Part shown: positions 1-14,200 of the stretch, one piece after another
How the letters are laid out: every line of letters begins with the position of its first letter
How positions within the stretch are numbered: the first letter of the stretch is position 1
Assembly: GCA_021292105.1 (NCBI GenBank)
Contig: CM037866.1
Coordinates: 1,783,256 to 1,847,255 of the forward strand
Direction: 5' to 3'
Source: Anadara kagoshimensis
Taxonomy: Eukaryota; Mollusca; Bivalvia; Arcoida; Arcidae
DNA length: 64,000 nucleotides
The notes under the pieces: generated by a model
What the model saw: only the letters and a program-made list of their open reading frames with translations
The model's database searches: none
What the model was told of the DNA's origin: nothing
Made by a program: the position numbers and the translations under genes

Positions 1-194
1 TGACCCCAACATTTCCTTTGGGGAATATAAATATGTATAACCACTTAATAACTAAATGTCCTGAATTTGATAGCTTTCCTCACATTATGACATACAAATA
101 ATATTTTTGGAGTTCAAGGTTAGGGTGAAATAAAAAACAAGGTGAATCTTTCATTAATGCAGCAAATACAGAAGAAATAGACAATTCAAAACCT

Positions 195-266
195 TGCGGG
201 AAAAAGCAAAAAACAAAAAAAAATAAATAAATAAAATAAAATAAAATAAATAAATAAATATATAAA
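195..266. repeat. A-rich AAAT/AAAAT simple repeat
   Basis: A run of A-rich tetra- and pentanucleotides made of aaat and aaaat units. It reads as a low-complexity ORF on the minus strand, which I regard as non-coding. Confidence 0.8.
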
Positions 267-359
267 TGAAAAACAACATTTATTTTGGATGAAACATGGA
301 ACAACATGGCTTGTTGTAGCAGTCAACCAGTGAAGTCCAAAATTTGTGTCTTATTGCCC

Positions 360-600
360 CTTACCACCAGAAGTAAGTATGTTAAATACTTAAATAAACT
401 TGCAAAATTCTTAAGCCTAACAATACCAGATACATTTATATCAAATTCTATAAAAACTTGTTAGATGATTTGGATAACATAAAAACCAATGTTAGTCCAT
501 CAAGACTGTTATATGATTAGTTTTGATGTGGTTTCATTATTCACAAATATTCCTGTACATGAATCTATTAATTTAGCTACTAAATAGAGGCTATTGAACT
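360..600 (+). mobile_element. Penelope-like element reverse transcriptase fragment (degraded)
   Basis: Plus-strand translation gives two blocks in one frame, LNKLAKFLSLTIPDTF (from about 390) and MISFDVVSLFTNIPVHES (from 513). The second matches the very conserved SFDVVSLFTNIPV motif of Penelope-like reverse transcriptases, and the first resembles the region just upstream of it in that family. Only this small part of the RT core is present. No endonuclease domain or intact ORF is seen, so it is a broken fossil fragment. It lies downstream (3') of the last exon I can see of the minus-strand gene. Confidence 0.75.
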
Positions 601-1111
601 TCACAACAGGTGTCATTTCATATTCAATGACAAGCCGATAGTAATAATGGGGGGGGGGTCTGTGTATTTTGTTAGTAGCATCAGTCCATTAGTTGTTAGC
701 TGTTACTTGTTAGTCAAAAATTTAAATAATAATAATTGAAAGTATACACCATATTTTTTATACACTAATAGAAAAATAATGGGAAATAATTTCACACAGC
801 CATTATTGAAAAAGTGCTGATAACTAATAATTTACCCCAACTCATTTTAGTTCACATGGAGAAAAATATGGATGGAAAAAAGTTTTGAACTTTATTTTCC
901 TGATATTTGCTGTATATTTAGAAATAAAGAGGTCGCCATGGACTTTTTCTCTATCATTTATAAAAACATAAAAATTTAAGGTTCTCTTAATATGAAGAAA
1001 ATCTTAAAAACATTTTTCATTTCTCATTTTTGACAAAAACAATTGTATTCCGAAACGGCTATCCAATGCTGTAAAATTAAAAGGTCACTTATACATAATG
1101 AGCATACTCAC

Positions 1112-1162
1112 TGTTACTTTTGATACCGAGTTTAACTTTGGAGGACGTACAGGAGTAGGACG
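1112..1162 (-). CDS. S/T-P repeat micro-exon E (RPTPVRPPKLNSVSKVT)
   Basis: A 51-nt phase-0 exon with donor gtgagt (reads actcac at 1106-1111) and acceptor cag (ctg at 1163-1165). Its peptide aligns with the other four modules over the pattern x-x-[ST]-P-x-x-[TP]-P-x-[LI]-K-x. It is the most 3' exon visible in the window. Confidence 0.6.
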
Positions 1163-4100
1163 CTGAAATGGTAAAAGCAGTAAAACGGCATTTCATATTT
1201 CTTATTCACCACCTGGCTGATTTATTGGCGAGTTAAAAGGACATATCATAAAGTGATCAAAGACATAATTTATAATACAACTTTAAACATTGAATATAAC
1301 AAACTTCATTATCTGTCATATTACTTGATAACAAATATACTGTTATCACTAAAGAAATGGGGTTGGGGGCAAAAAGTATCTTCCTCTAACAGGATAAGGG
1401 ATATATGTAAGAATTCACATGAAACTTATTTAATTTGTAATTTAAACTACTTCCATGTGTCAAGGATTCTTTCAATTTGCCATGCATGAAAGAGTTGTCT
1501 TCTGGATTTTCTGTTGAACTAACAGAAATTGCACTTCTTTTTCCAGTCATCTTTATATAATAATAATAATGATAATTTTATTTCCCAAACATGGTACATG
1601 CATGTAATGGCAATATATACATAAACTAAATCATGGCAATATAAACATAATTCATTTGGATAAAATTTGACAGACATACTTACCTTTACCTTCGATGGTG
1701 TCTTTATACTTGGAGTGGCAACAGATTTATGCTGAAAGGACAAAAGCAGTTTAGCTTTTCAAAATTTTAATATTTATTATTATGCAAACTGATTATGGGT
1801 TTACCATAAGCTATATCATACAAGACATACTGGGGGCATTTAGTTTTTGTTTACACCGAGGAGGAACAATTAAGGGGAAGTCTTGGAAAATAATGAGAAT
1901 TTATCTCATTGTGAGCATTGTATAAAACATTGACCCAAGACATGAAAATGGGTAGTGACTGTTTTTTGGCCAAGCACACAGCATTATGATATTAAAGTCA
2001 CGGGTCCTTCAGAATAGAGACCTTAACAAGTAGATAACTACCAGATGTCCCCCCGCATGGCAAAATTTTTTTATATGCCATACTGTGATTAAAGGTTTTG
2101 TGTTATAAAAGGTACCGTATGTTTATATTGCAATTTGAAACTGGATATAATACCAAATATGAGTGAAATATCGCCAAGCATGACAAAAAGAAAGTCTGGA
2201 CACACATCATTTTGATGAAATTTCCTAAGTGAAAGGATCATAACTCCACCAAAACTCAGTTGAACAGAACAAAAAGCAAACTGGATCTGTAAATTGCCAC
2301 TTAAGACTCACATTCCAAATTTAAGTCAAATATCTCCAAGCATGATGAAAAAAGTCTGGAAAACCATTTTGATGAAAATCCCTAAGTGAAAGGGGCATAA
2401 CTCCAGCAAAACTAAGTTGACAGGAACGAAACATGAACTGGATCTGCAACATGCCACTATAGACTCACATCTCAAATTTTGAGTCAAAAATCTCCAAGCA
2501 TGATGAAAAAAGTCGGGAAAACCATCATTTTGATGGATTCATTAAATGAAAGGGGCATAACTCCACCAAAACTCAGTCAACCAGAACAAAACATGAACTG
2601 GATCTGTAACATCCCACTATAGACTCACATATCAAATTTGAGTAAAATATCTCCAAGCATGATTTTGTTTTTTTTTCTTTCATCCATTTATAACACTTCC
2701 TATTGATATTGGATGCTTTTGCCAGTACAGAGCAACAAAAGGGGGATAGGTGTGAGCTGCCTGCAATGCCATGTGCCTCTTGTTGCCTAACATTTCATGA
2801 ATAAGTTTCACACTGAAATATGTATCTGCTGCCAAGACTGTGATGGCCATCATAAAACTGATAGCATTGAAAATATTACTGGCATAATAATTAACACTCA
2901 TTAATTTATTGGTAGATAGGAGTTTCATTCATACAAATAATTTGCTGGAAGTCTCTATTCCTCTTGAGCAAAATTCAAAATAACATAACACAAAGAATTT
3001 CTTAACCTGTATGCAACAATATATATTTTTGGTACTTTAAGTATTTTATTTCAATATCTTGAACATTTTTTGCACTTTGTATTTCTGAAGCACCTGGCTA
3101 GGGCTGTAAAATTACAACAGTAATGTAATATTTAAATATAAACATACTCACCATTACTTTTGAGGCTAACTTTGGAGTGCATACAGGAGTAAGATGCTGA
3201 AACAGTGAAAGCAGTAAAATAGTACTTCAAATTTCTTATGCATCACTATATCGATATATTGATAGTGATTTAAGGACATGCAATATCACATATACTACTT
3301 CCAAGGAAAGTAATGGTTCTAATTGCAAGATGACATCTTACTTTAAGAAACTTTACAACCCGTTACAAAGATATGAACTTTCCTGAAGGCATGGAGTTTT
3401 ACTAGTAGATTAACAGAAATTGACTATTTTTTTTTAAGTCATCTTTATATTTGATAGGTATACTCACCCTTACTTTCAATGGCAACTTTAAATTTGGTGT
3501 GGAAATGGGAGATTCAAGCTGAAAGGAGAAAAACAGTTCAGCATTTCAAATTCCAATATATACTATTGTGCAAATGGTTTTTAATGCTGTTAAATCAAGT
3601 ATTTAAGCTAGCCATAGTGTCAACCATTAAAAAAAACTGTCATCTGTCTCCAGAATTGTCCTTTGTGTAAATAGTAACATTTTGACACCTCCTAATGGGG
3701 TTCTTAAAAGTTTTTGCAGTTGCATATTTATTACGATTTTGCCATTGATATTTCATAAGAGGCATGTTTAGTGCATTACAATGGCATGTGGTATACATCT
3801 ACTTCTTGCAAAATAATTAAGATAGATGACTAGTGTTCTAGAAAAGTTCTTGAACCAGATCACTTGCATCACCAAATATCAATGTCGTCCTGATCCCACA
3901 CAAGTCGGGATTTTTACAATCAGTGTTTGTCCCTTTTCCTTTATACATTATTGAATCTTGTTTTGTGTTATTTGAGGCATTCGCTTTTGCTAAGTATACC
4001 CGTATCCAGCTGCTGTTTTATATTCTTCTCGTTACCAATTTCTAATACATACTGAACTTGATTCATTGGTGTGATTTTGCCATGCAAATTATGGACATAC

Positions 4101-5239
4101 CATACTTATGGCTAAAGGATTTAACATGAATGTAAAAATGTTCACTACATGTCATATTTCCTTATGACAGAAACAGTATTTATGAGTTTTTACTATTAAT
4201 ACAAAAGGAATGTGGTAAGGGGGCATAAAATACCCTCTTCGTATAGGAGTAGATATCAGTAAGCTCTGGCTCTGACTATTAAACAATTGCCATGCATTAG
4301 GGATTCTTTCATATTGCCATGTAGAAAAAAACTATTTTATGTGTTTCTTTCTTGGCTGTTTCTGGTAGATTAAAGAAATGAAACCTTTACATTTCATGAG
4401 TATACTCACCTTGTCTTTCAACGGCGACTTTAAATTTGGAGTGTAAAAAGCAGATTTGTCCTAAAAGGAGAAAAGTAGTTTAGTACAATTAAACCTTGCT
4501 ATACTCCGGCCATTTGGTTTACTAAAATTTTGGCATTATAAAGAAGTTTGGCAATACGCTGAGGGAAACTTATAGAGAAAAATATAGACAAAATTGGAAA
4601 TTACGACTTTAAAAATCTATGGCGATAAATGAGGTGAGGGGCATTATGACGTTTTACTGTATATCACATTCCAACATTAATTATTATACTGCTTGATTAC
4701 TACTCTGTTAAATCAGATATTTATTAAACTCTCCAGAATCTAAACCATTGCAGAAAACTGTCAACTGTTGAGTATTGTTCTTGTATAAAATAACACTTTT
4801 GGCAGTGAAGGTTATGATACATTCTTTTTTCAAAAATAAAAGAGTAATATCCCTCTTGGACCTCAGAAGGGTAATAAATGAAAATGATTGAAAGTCTACT
4901 CTGGTATCTTGTGAATTTAAATTTTTTGAAATCTAAAGTTATAATATTAAACTCTAGCATGTGGTTTTATCTCGATTGCTCCGAGAAATATCGTTTAGTC
5001 CTACCAGATCTTAATAATAGATTAAGTGGTTTAGTCACTTTATGTTGTAACATTATTGTTAACTAGTTTTGTATCCCTAAGTGTTATTACTTGTTTACCT
5101 CATTGAAAAGTACATGCATGTGCCTGTGCATTTAGAGCACAATAAATGGGGATCTAAGACTTCAAAAGAATCTGTTTAATCGTTTAGGAGGAGCTTAATG
5201 CACAAGGTTTGATGCACACACACACACACACACACACAC

Positions 5240-5270
<31 letters not shown>

Positions 5271-8200
5271 CTGAGGGTAATTTCATATCCCCTGATCCAC
5301 ATTCGCAGTGATGGGGATAAAAATTTATTACAGATTAAGTTTTAAAGCTAAGTTTGAAAGCTGGTATTACATGTTGAGCGAGTCTTAAGAGTACATCATA
5401 TAACAACTTGTTTATGAGCTAACTATTTATTGTGTGCTTGAAATCTGTTTATACATTGTATTTGACAGGCCAGCATAGCTAATACTGAGCATTATTTACA
5501 ATTTTGGTCATTAAACTTTTGACTTTCACCTGTAGGGGACATGTTTTGCTGGCAATACTGACTGTAGGCTTGTTATAATTATTGTTCTAAGTGAAACAAA
5601 TTATATATATTTTTTTCCTTCAAATGTAACAGGAAAGCTGTGAGACCTGTATCCTGACATTTCTTTTTTAGCTCACCTGACCAAAGGTCATGTGAGCTTA
5701 TGGCATAGCGCAGCATGTGTATGTGCATGCGTGTGTCGTTAACTCATTTGGTGATCCTGGGGTGCAAAATTTTTAAAAAATATTCTCTGAAACCAATTAT
5801 TGGAGAAGAAAATCTGATGTGATATTTGGCTTCTCTAAAGTCTTAAGCCTATAGTTTGTTCATTTCGTGAAATTTGGACGCAATTTGGAAGATATATAAA
5901 GATGAAGTTTTTAAGTTTTAGTCTTTTCATGACATGACCTTCAAAATGAGGTCATGGTTTGAGTTCAGGGTCATGACTTTGGTTACTATTTTGGCCATAT
6001 ATGAATATATTTGGAAACAGATTTTAATTTTTGTAACGTTTACCAATATCATGACTTGCATAAGGATCTTTTTGGTATTGAAAATCTCACCTTTGTTTAT
6101 AATGCATTACTTTTTTCTCACTGAATAAGATGAGAAAGAAAAAATAAAAAAAGAGGGGAGTTATTTCTAAAGGAAATTGGGTTAGTTTTGATGAGAAGTG
6201 GAAGGATTGGGATAGATTTTTTCAAAATCAGAACATAAAAGTGTATGAAAATTTATTTGTCAATATAATTGTAATAATTATTATTGTTTAGTTTATATCT
6301 TTATTATACAATGGTTAACTATAACTTGTATAACTGTCCACATATCTGATATTTTTATGCATTCCGATATACTGTCGACTTGCCCAGTGTGCATGTACGA
6401 GTAAATGTGTGAATGCAAGGTGTTATATCTTCATTATATATTGTTTAAATAAATAAAAAAAAAAGATGAAAGATATTTTGATTCAATTTTTCATTATTTT
6501 ATGAATTTAGCTTTATGCAATATGCAAGCTACAAAAAGTGAATTTTATTGTGAACTTAAACATTTTAACTAGTCTTTCTTTATCAGGTGAGTGTATCAGG
6601 CCCATTGGGCCTCTTGTTATTTTTAATTTTAGCTCATCTAAAATGGTTTTAAATTGCTTTCTATTGACTATTTATAAAGATAATGACATGGGGTTTTTAG
6701 ATTTGATGGTTTTTTTACCCAACCTTCAAAATGAGGTCAAGGTCATGACTTATTTTTCAACCTTTGAAATTTTTGCTGTATTTTTGCTGTTTCTAAAGAT
6801 ATTTAATGCTATTTTCATTTAAAAAATGATTGGCATGACAAATTCTAGCTATTTTCATTAATATCTGACAAACTATTTAGGAGTTACTGCTCCTTAAAGG
6901 TAAAATATTTGCATAAATTTATAGATTTTGATTATTTTCTTGAAACCTTTTAGAGATAGATAAGTGTACTATTTGCAAAAAATGATTGACATGATAAGAT
7001 CTTACTGATTAGAAAATTTCATAAATATTGGATCATCCATGTTAGAGTTATTGCTTTTGAAATGTCATATTTTTCTACAGCCTAGCCATATATTACTGTT
7101 CAAAATTATCTCCCTTTGATTATTTATAAGTGTTTTTGAATCATTTACAAGTTAATGTGCCTTAAAAGCAAATTGTTTTGGAAATGTACACATAAACCAT
7201 GGGGGACCAGGTGAGCAGTACAGGCCCTAATGAGCCTCCTGTTAGCCTATATCACTACACTATGGGTGTCTAGTGAAAGTAGGTAAATTGCACACAAGTA
7301 TATAATTGAAGACTTTTCCATGACTGACTAGATGGACATCTCCAACAAGTCCAGACATGGTAAATTTTTAAATTTCACCTATTGGTCTTTCTGCCAAGTG
7401 CTTTGTTCAGAGTTTACCTACATTTAAATTATCTAATAAACATGACCATCCGATGATGCAAAATATAAGTTGGTTAAAAATGCCTTTGCTTTAAAGATTT
7501 GCAGATTTCAAATTTAAAAAAACAAAAAAAACACTCACATTATTTGGCTGGTACAATTGGCTATAACCTTTTGATTTTCTTTGTTTGAATACTACAGTAT
7601 TTGGACTGGTGTCTGGAGACCTATCAAAACTATATGAATTGTTTGGCTCCTTGAAAAATATAAATAAATATAAAATTAAAATTGCTTAACTTAGCGTGCA
7701 TGTGTTTAGAAACTGATTTTAGAACAGCATCAGTATTAAATTAAAGTTGAAACTGTAAAGGAGCAAAACAATTTTTGTAAATCAAGCTGAGGAATATTAT
7801 CTTTAAAATTTTAACCAATAGAAGATTTAGGCAGAAAATCTTTGTCAAACCCTAGAGTTAAATGGTAACTCTGACAAAGCTGAATCCACAAGCGGTAGAA
7901 ATAATCATTTTACTTGCATAAGGGTAAAACAGTTTTACATAATCTGTGGATTTCATTCCAAAAGTGTGTCATCTTATAAACTACTTTGAATTACTTGTAA
8001 TCTAAAAGTGTCTATATTTTGTAGCAATTCTTAAGAATTTTTTTTAAAATCCACGTTTTTTTTAACTCCAGAACTGAGTATTTTACATGATGGAGAAAAA
8101 AATTAATTTTGTAAGATTTCATAAAGATCACTAAACATTTAATCAAATTAATAAAGTTACTCACATCATTGAAAAGCTTGCGTGCAGGTCCTCTATGATG

Positions 8201-11200
8201 TTGCTGAAAAAAGTTATATCTCAAACATTAGCAAATCAAATGTACCTCCACCCATTTAATGTTATTTAATCCAACACAAGAATACCAACCAGTTATTCAA
8301 GGAGAAAGCAGAGGAGATAAAGTGAAAATGCACAACCAAGGGCAACTGTAAAGTGAAAATTCAATCTAGGGCAATTGCACACTTAACATGGAAGCGAGGC
8401 AAGATGCTCAAAATGGGCAAGCTTCTCCTGGCCCACATGCAACATCTGTCATATTTGTTTGTAGTAAACATCGACTCTAAGGAATAAGATACAAATAAAG
8501 GATGGGAAGCAAACAGATTTCTGTAATCCCAGACAAAACTAGTCTGTATATACAATGTCCAAAAACCATATATAGTGGGTTTTTTTTTAAAATATTTTTT
8601 TAAAATATATTTTGGACTAGAATTATGTCTGTGAGACACGGATGCCTCCATCCCCCTTTTTTGTAAACAGGACTAAGTCTGCCCAATGTTGCAATCAATG
8701 ATGATGACAACACGATGATTACAACAACAATGACATAAATTACATCATTGCTATGTCTTGCACTTTCCAGGTTCTAGATAAATACTGAAATTCATCCCTT
8801 TAAAAGTTATTGTACATGAACCTGGAAACTGCATATATGCTAAGTGTTCAAGGTCTGCAACTCCTCTAAAAATCAACGGAATTTGTCAAGCAGCAAACTT
8901 GACTTAGATATTCATAGTGCATAGCTGCACACCAAAAATTATAGAAATTCTTTCATTCTTTCCAAAGTTAATGTGCGTTAACCTAGAAATTGCATATTGT
9001 GTAAGGATCAAGGTCCACAACTCCTGTATAAATCAAATGAATTTTCGTAAGCATCGAACTTGACCTAGATATTTATAAAATGTAACTGCAAATAAAAAAA
9101 TTATTGAAATTTACCCATCCCTTTAAAAGTAACGGTGTTGAAACCTTGATTTTTCACAATTTCGAATAGTCAAATATTGTCACAACCCCTGTAAAAATCA
9201 ATGGATTTTCTTAAGCATCGAAATTGACCTAGATATTTATAAAATGTAACTGCATATCAAAAATTATTGAAATACATCCATCCCTTCAAAAGTTAGAGTG
9301 CGGAAACCTTGAAATTCCACAATATCTATTGGTCAAAGGGCCACAACTCCTGTAGATAACAGCTGAATTTCTTGAACATCAAACTTGACCTAGATATTTG
9401 TAAAAAAATATTAAAATCCATCCGTCCCTTCAAAAGTAAGTCTGGAAACCTTGAAATTCCACAATTTCTAATGGTCAAGGGCCACAACTCCTGTTTAAAT
9501 CAACAGAATTTCTTGAACAGCAAACTTGACATACATATTCATAAAATGTAACAGCATATAAAAAATTATTGAAATCCATCCATCCCTTCAAAAGTTACGG
9601 TGTTGAAACCTTGATTTTTCACTGGACTTAGAATTTTATAAAATGTAACTGCATATAAAAAATTATTGAAATCCATCCATCCTTTCAAATGGTAGAGTGC
9701 GGAAACCTTAAAATGTCAAAAGTTCTAAAGATAAAAGGGCCATAACTACTGTAAAAATCAATGGATTTTCTTGAACACCCAACTTGACATACATACATAT
9801 AAGATGTAACTGCATATCAAAAATAATTGAAATCCATCAATCCCTTCAAAAGTGAGAGTGCGGAAACCTTTAAATTAAAAAATTTCAAATGGTAAAAGGG
9901 CCACAACTCCTGTAAAAATCAATGGATTTTCTTGAACATCGAACCTGACCTAGATATATAAAGCTGTAACTGCATATCAAAAATTATTGAAATCCATCCA
10001 TCCTTTCAAAAGTTAGAGTGTTGAAACCAAGACTGGACGGACGCGACGGACAGGACAGACATGGACAACACTATATGCCCCCCATTTTCAATGGTGGGGG
10101 CATGAAAAAAATACAGGAGGGTAGTATGCTTATTGCAATCAGAATTCTCAGTTGCAATCGAAGGAAGAGGTGGCAACAAAACCAAAACTTAATATATTTA
10201 ATGAAAACAACCCTCACTTTTGATGGAACTGATACACATGGGATTAAAAACAGGAGGCGTTCTTATAAAAGAATACTGCATTCAAAATTTTTACAAGAAT
10301 TTCGAATTAAATCATTTCTGATAACCAATAAATTGATTCTGGTTTCAGAAATAACTTTTTGTAAATTATTGCTCATTTACTTACTTTTTGTGTTCTTGCG
10401 TCTTTTTTATCATCAGCATCTGATGGTGGGGAATACCAAATATATCCTCTTTTACATTTTCGTATCATTGGCTTTGGACTTATGTCTGAAGATGATGTTT
10501 CTGCCTCAGAATTCTGCAGTTCCTCAACATCCTTGTAAAAAAGTTAAATAAAATCATACAAAACAACCTGAAATCTGGTTCAATCCAAGGCAGTTTTGAA
10601 AATATGATTTCACAAACAGGTACTGATTTGTTCAAGTGGCGATTTTTTAAGCTATTTAACTAAGTACACTAGGTGAAACTTCACCGCAGAGGCTGCATTT
10701 GCTGCCTCAAACTTGAGCCTCTTCTAAAATGACTTGCATCAAAGCACTATGCAGATGTAGAACCCTAGACAAGAGTGTTGCATGCTCAGAGCAACTGGGC
10801 TCCCCTCTAGTGACTTTAGAAGTAAATGTGTTAAAACCTTTAAATGGTTGCCAGTTAAAAGGGCTTAATGGTTAATAAATTGTTTTGTTTTTTGCAGTAT
10901 GGCTTATACCATATTTTGAATATTAAGACAATTGAAATGCTATAAAGATTTATTACCCATTTTTAAGTGTAATATAATCAGGAGCCCTTAATAAAAATGA
11001 CAAACATTTTTAAAATATTCTTAGTTTTGGTAATCAAATGGTAGTATTATTCATTGTGTTTGGAGATGACCAATCAGCCTTTTAATGTTAATCTTATGTC
11101 TTGTTATATATGATTGTTATAATACCAAGCTACTGATTGGCCACTGTTGTCATTGGACCATCATGATAATGGATGAGAGCCATCAAATTTGCTCATCCTT

Positions 11201-14200
11201 TTTCCATCGTATGCAGACAGCATATGGTCTTTTGAACCTAGAGATAGTGTGGAATTTAAAACCTGCCCCATACTACCCATATAATTTCTTTAACTGGTAC
11301 TGCCATCTCCTAGTGGCAGATTAAGTCTCCAATCCTTTTTCTTTTTTATCATATTATATTCAATAGTAAAATTAATTCACATTATATTTCATATAATCAC
11401 CAAGAAATTGTTATGTGACATTGATTTTTTATTCCATTTCATTGTTTTGAATAAATGACCTATATTTCAGAGAGATTTTAAAGATCAGATTTTTTTGTTT
11501 GCATATTGCTTTTGTAAGCTATGTTTACTTTATGAAATTCCTAAACTAATCCATCAGACAATAATTTGCATGATATCTATCAGTCTTTATCTTAACACAA
11601 GACATCATCAGACAATTATTTGATGTGTCGCCTGCTCTGTAGTGGTCAAAAATAAAGGAAGTATCATGTGAACAGCACAGAGCAATCAGATTATAGTATT
11701 CTCAGTAAGTTTGTGGTTCAGTTATTGCACATGTGGTTTTTAGGTCACCTGAGCCAAAGGCTCAAGGTGACCTATTGGGATCGTTGGTTGTCTGTCCTTG
11801 TACGTAGTGCGTCGTAAACAATTACACATTTTAAACTTCTTCTCCAGAAAAAGTGAGCCAATGATCACGAAACCTGGCATGGATGTTCATTGGGCAAAGC
11901 CATTTCAATTTTGCGAAAATGGATGACCTTGACCTTCATTCAAGGTCACAGTGGCCTGAAATAGTAAAATCTTTAAACATCTTCTTGTCATGAACCAAAA
12001 GGCCTAGAAGCTTGAAACTAGATATATAGCTTCAGTGCATAAAGCTCTACCAAGTTTGCAAAGCAGATTGACCTTGACCTCCATTCAAGGTCACAGTGAC
12101 CTTTAGTAATAAAATCTTTAAGCATCTACATGTCATGAACTGAGAGGCCTAGAAGCTTGAAACTTGAAATATAGCTTCAGTGCATAAAGCTCTACCAAGT
12201 TTGCAAAGCAGATTGACCTTGACCTTCATTCAAGGTCACAATGACCTTAAATGACCTTAAATAGTAATACCTTTAAACATCTCCCTGTCATGAACCAAAA
12301 GGCCTAGAAGCTTGAAACCTGATATATAGCTTCAGTGCATAAAGCTCTACCAAGTTTGTGAAACAGATTGACCTTGACTTTGAATCAAGGTCATAGCGAC
12401 CTTAAATAGTAATACCTTTAAACATCTTTTTGTCATGTACCCTATTACTTTGTCCTCAGGTGACCGTTTAGGCCCACTGGGCCTCTTGTTCTTCTACACA
12501 GAGTTTGGTGAATAGCCTAACCAATCAAATTGCAGTCTCCTAATTAATTATGCACAAATTTCATCAGGCATCAAACTTGAGCAAGATCTTTGGCTAACAA
12601 GTATACTGACCAAATTTCATCAAAATCCAATGAATATAATAAGAGTTATCATTTGGAAAATATCGACCAATCAAATTAAAGTATTCTCATTAATTATGCA
12701 CAAATTTCATCACACATGGAACTTGAACAAGGTCTTTGGCTAACAAGTATACCGACCAATTGTCATTGAAATCTATAAATATTACAAGAGTTATCATCTG
12801 GAAATGATCAACCAATCAAATTGCAGCATCAGTTAATCATGTGCAAATTTCATTATGCATCAAACTTGAGCGAGGTCTTAAAGGGTAAATATATTGTGTT
12901 GCTAGCAAACACCCGCTGTTTTATAAAACAAGAGGCCCAATGGGCTTGATACGTTCACCTGATAAATAAAGGCTAGTTGAAATCCTTATCTTTTACAATA
13001 AAATTCACTTTTTGTATCTTGTATATTGCATAAAAGCAAATTCATAAAATAATGAAATTGTGCAACAAAATGTCTTTCATCAAAAAACTTATTCAGTGAG
13101 AAAAAATTCATGATAAGAAAAATTAGGTTTTCAATACAAAAAACATCAATATCTTAGTCATGATATTGGTAAATATTACAAAAATTAAAATCTCCTTCCA
13201 AATATATTCATTTATGGCCAAAATAGTAACAAAAGCACACAAGGAAAAACCAAAATCATGACCTTAAACGTTAACCATTACCCCGTTTTGAAGGTCATTT
13301 TATGAAAGCACTAAAACTTGAAAACCCCATGGCATAATCTAAACATATATTCAAGATATAGCAATTTTAAGCTTATTTCACTAATACTGCTATAATTTTG
13401 ACCTTTGAACTTGGCTTTATATAGGAAAACAGTCCATAATCATAAATGAGTGTCTGCATTAAAATATTTTTCAAAAACAGCAAAAATAGTAGTAAAATTA
13501 CAAAGATCAAAAACTAGGTCATGAACTTGAAATTTGATCTTGACTCAATTTTGAAGGTCACTCCCTGAAAACATAAAAACTTGAAAACCCCATGACAGAA
13601 TCTTTACTTATAATCAAGAAACAGTAATTTTAAGCTTATTTCACCATATAGGTCATGACTATGACCTTTGACCCTTTACACCATGTTGGAAAACAATGCT
13701 TGAATGCATCAAAACTTAAAATCTACATTGAAATATGACCAAAAATAGCTTAAATAGTAACAAAGCACATATATGTTAAAATAGGTCATGACCTTGACCT
13801 TTGACCTCATTTTTAAAGGTCATTTCAAGAAAACATCAAAACTGAAAATCCCATGTTGTTATCTGTTCAAATAATCAAATTACAACAATTTGAAGCTATT
13901 TTACAAAATTTTCAAAATTTAAAGCAAAAACGTGTTACCCATTTTTTGTCCTAATTTCACAAAATGAACAAACAATAGGCTTAAGACCCTAGAAAAGCTA
14001 AATATAACATCAGATTTTTTCTCCCATTAGCGGTTTCGGGGAAGAAGATTTTTTAAGATTTTTGCACCCTTACGTCACCTTGACCTAGTTTTGGTAGTCA
14101 TGGCAATGCCATGAACAAATCTGAATTGCAGTGGCCCATACATGCTTCTGACCAAGTTTCATTGAGATCTCTCCAGTAGTTTCAGAGGAGAAGTTGAAAA

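Noticed and set aside
2680-2928. Minus-strand ORF of 82 codons (LIHEMLGNKRHMALQAAHTY..)
   Set aside because: Its composition looks somewhat protein-like and it could be a transposase or processed gene scrap. I could not match it to a family, find splice sites, or extend it.
6088-6125. A further minus-strand exon (donor gtgagat, acceptor ttattcag)
   Set aside because: It lies inside a repeat element and has a stop in the phase-0 reading required by the gene.
8361-8651. Minus-strand ORF of 96 codons between exons at 8.2 and 10.4 kb
   Set aside because: No family features and no splice sites in the phase needed by the surrounding gene.
10018-10551. Plus-strand ORF of 177 codons
   Set aside because: It starts inside a tandem repeat array and ends across the antisense of a supported minus-strand exon. 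It has no recognisable domain.
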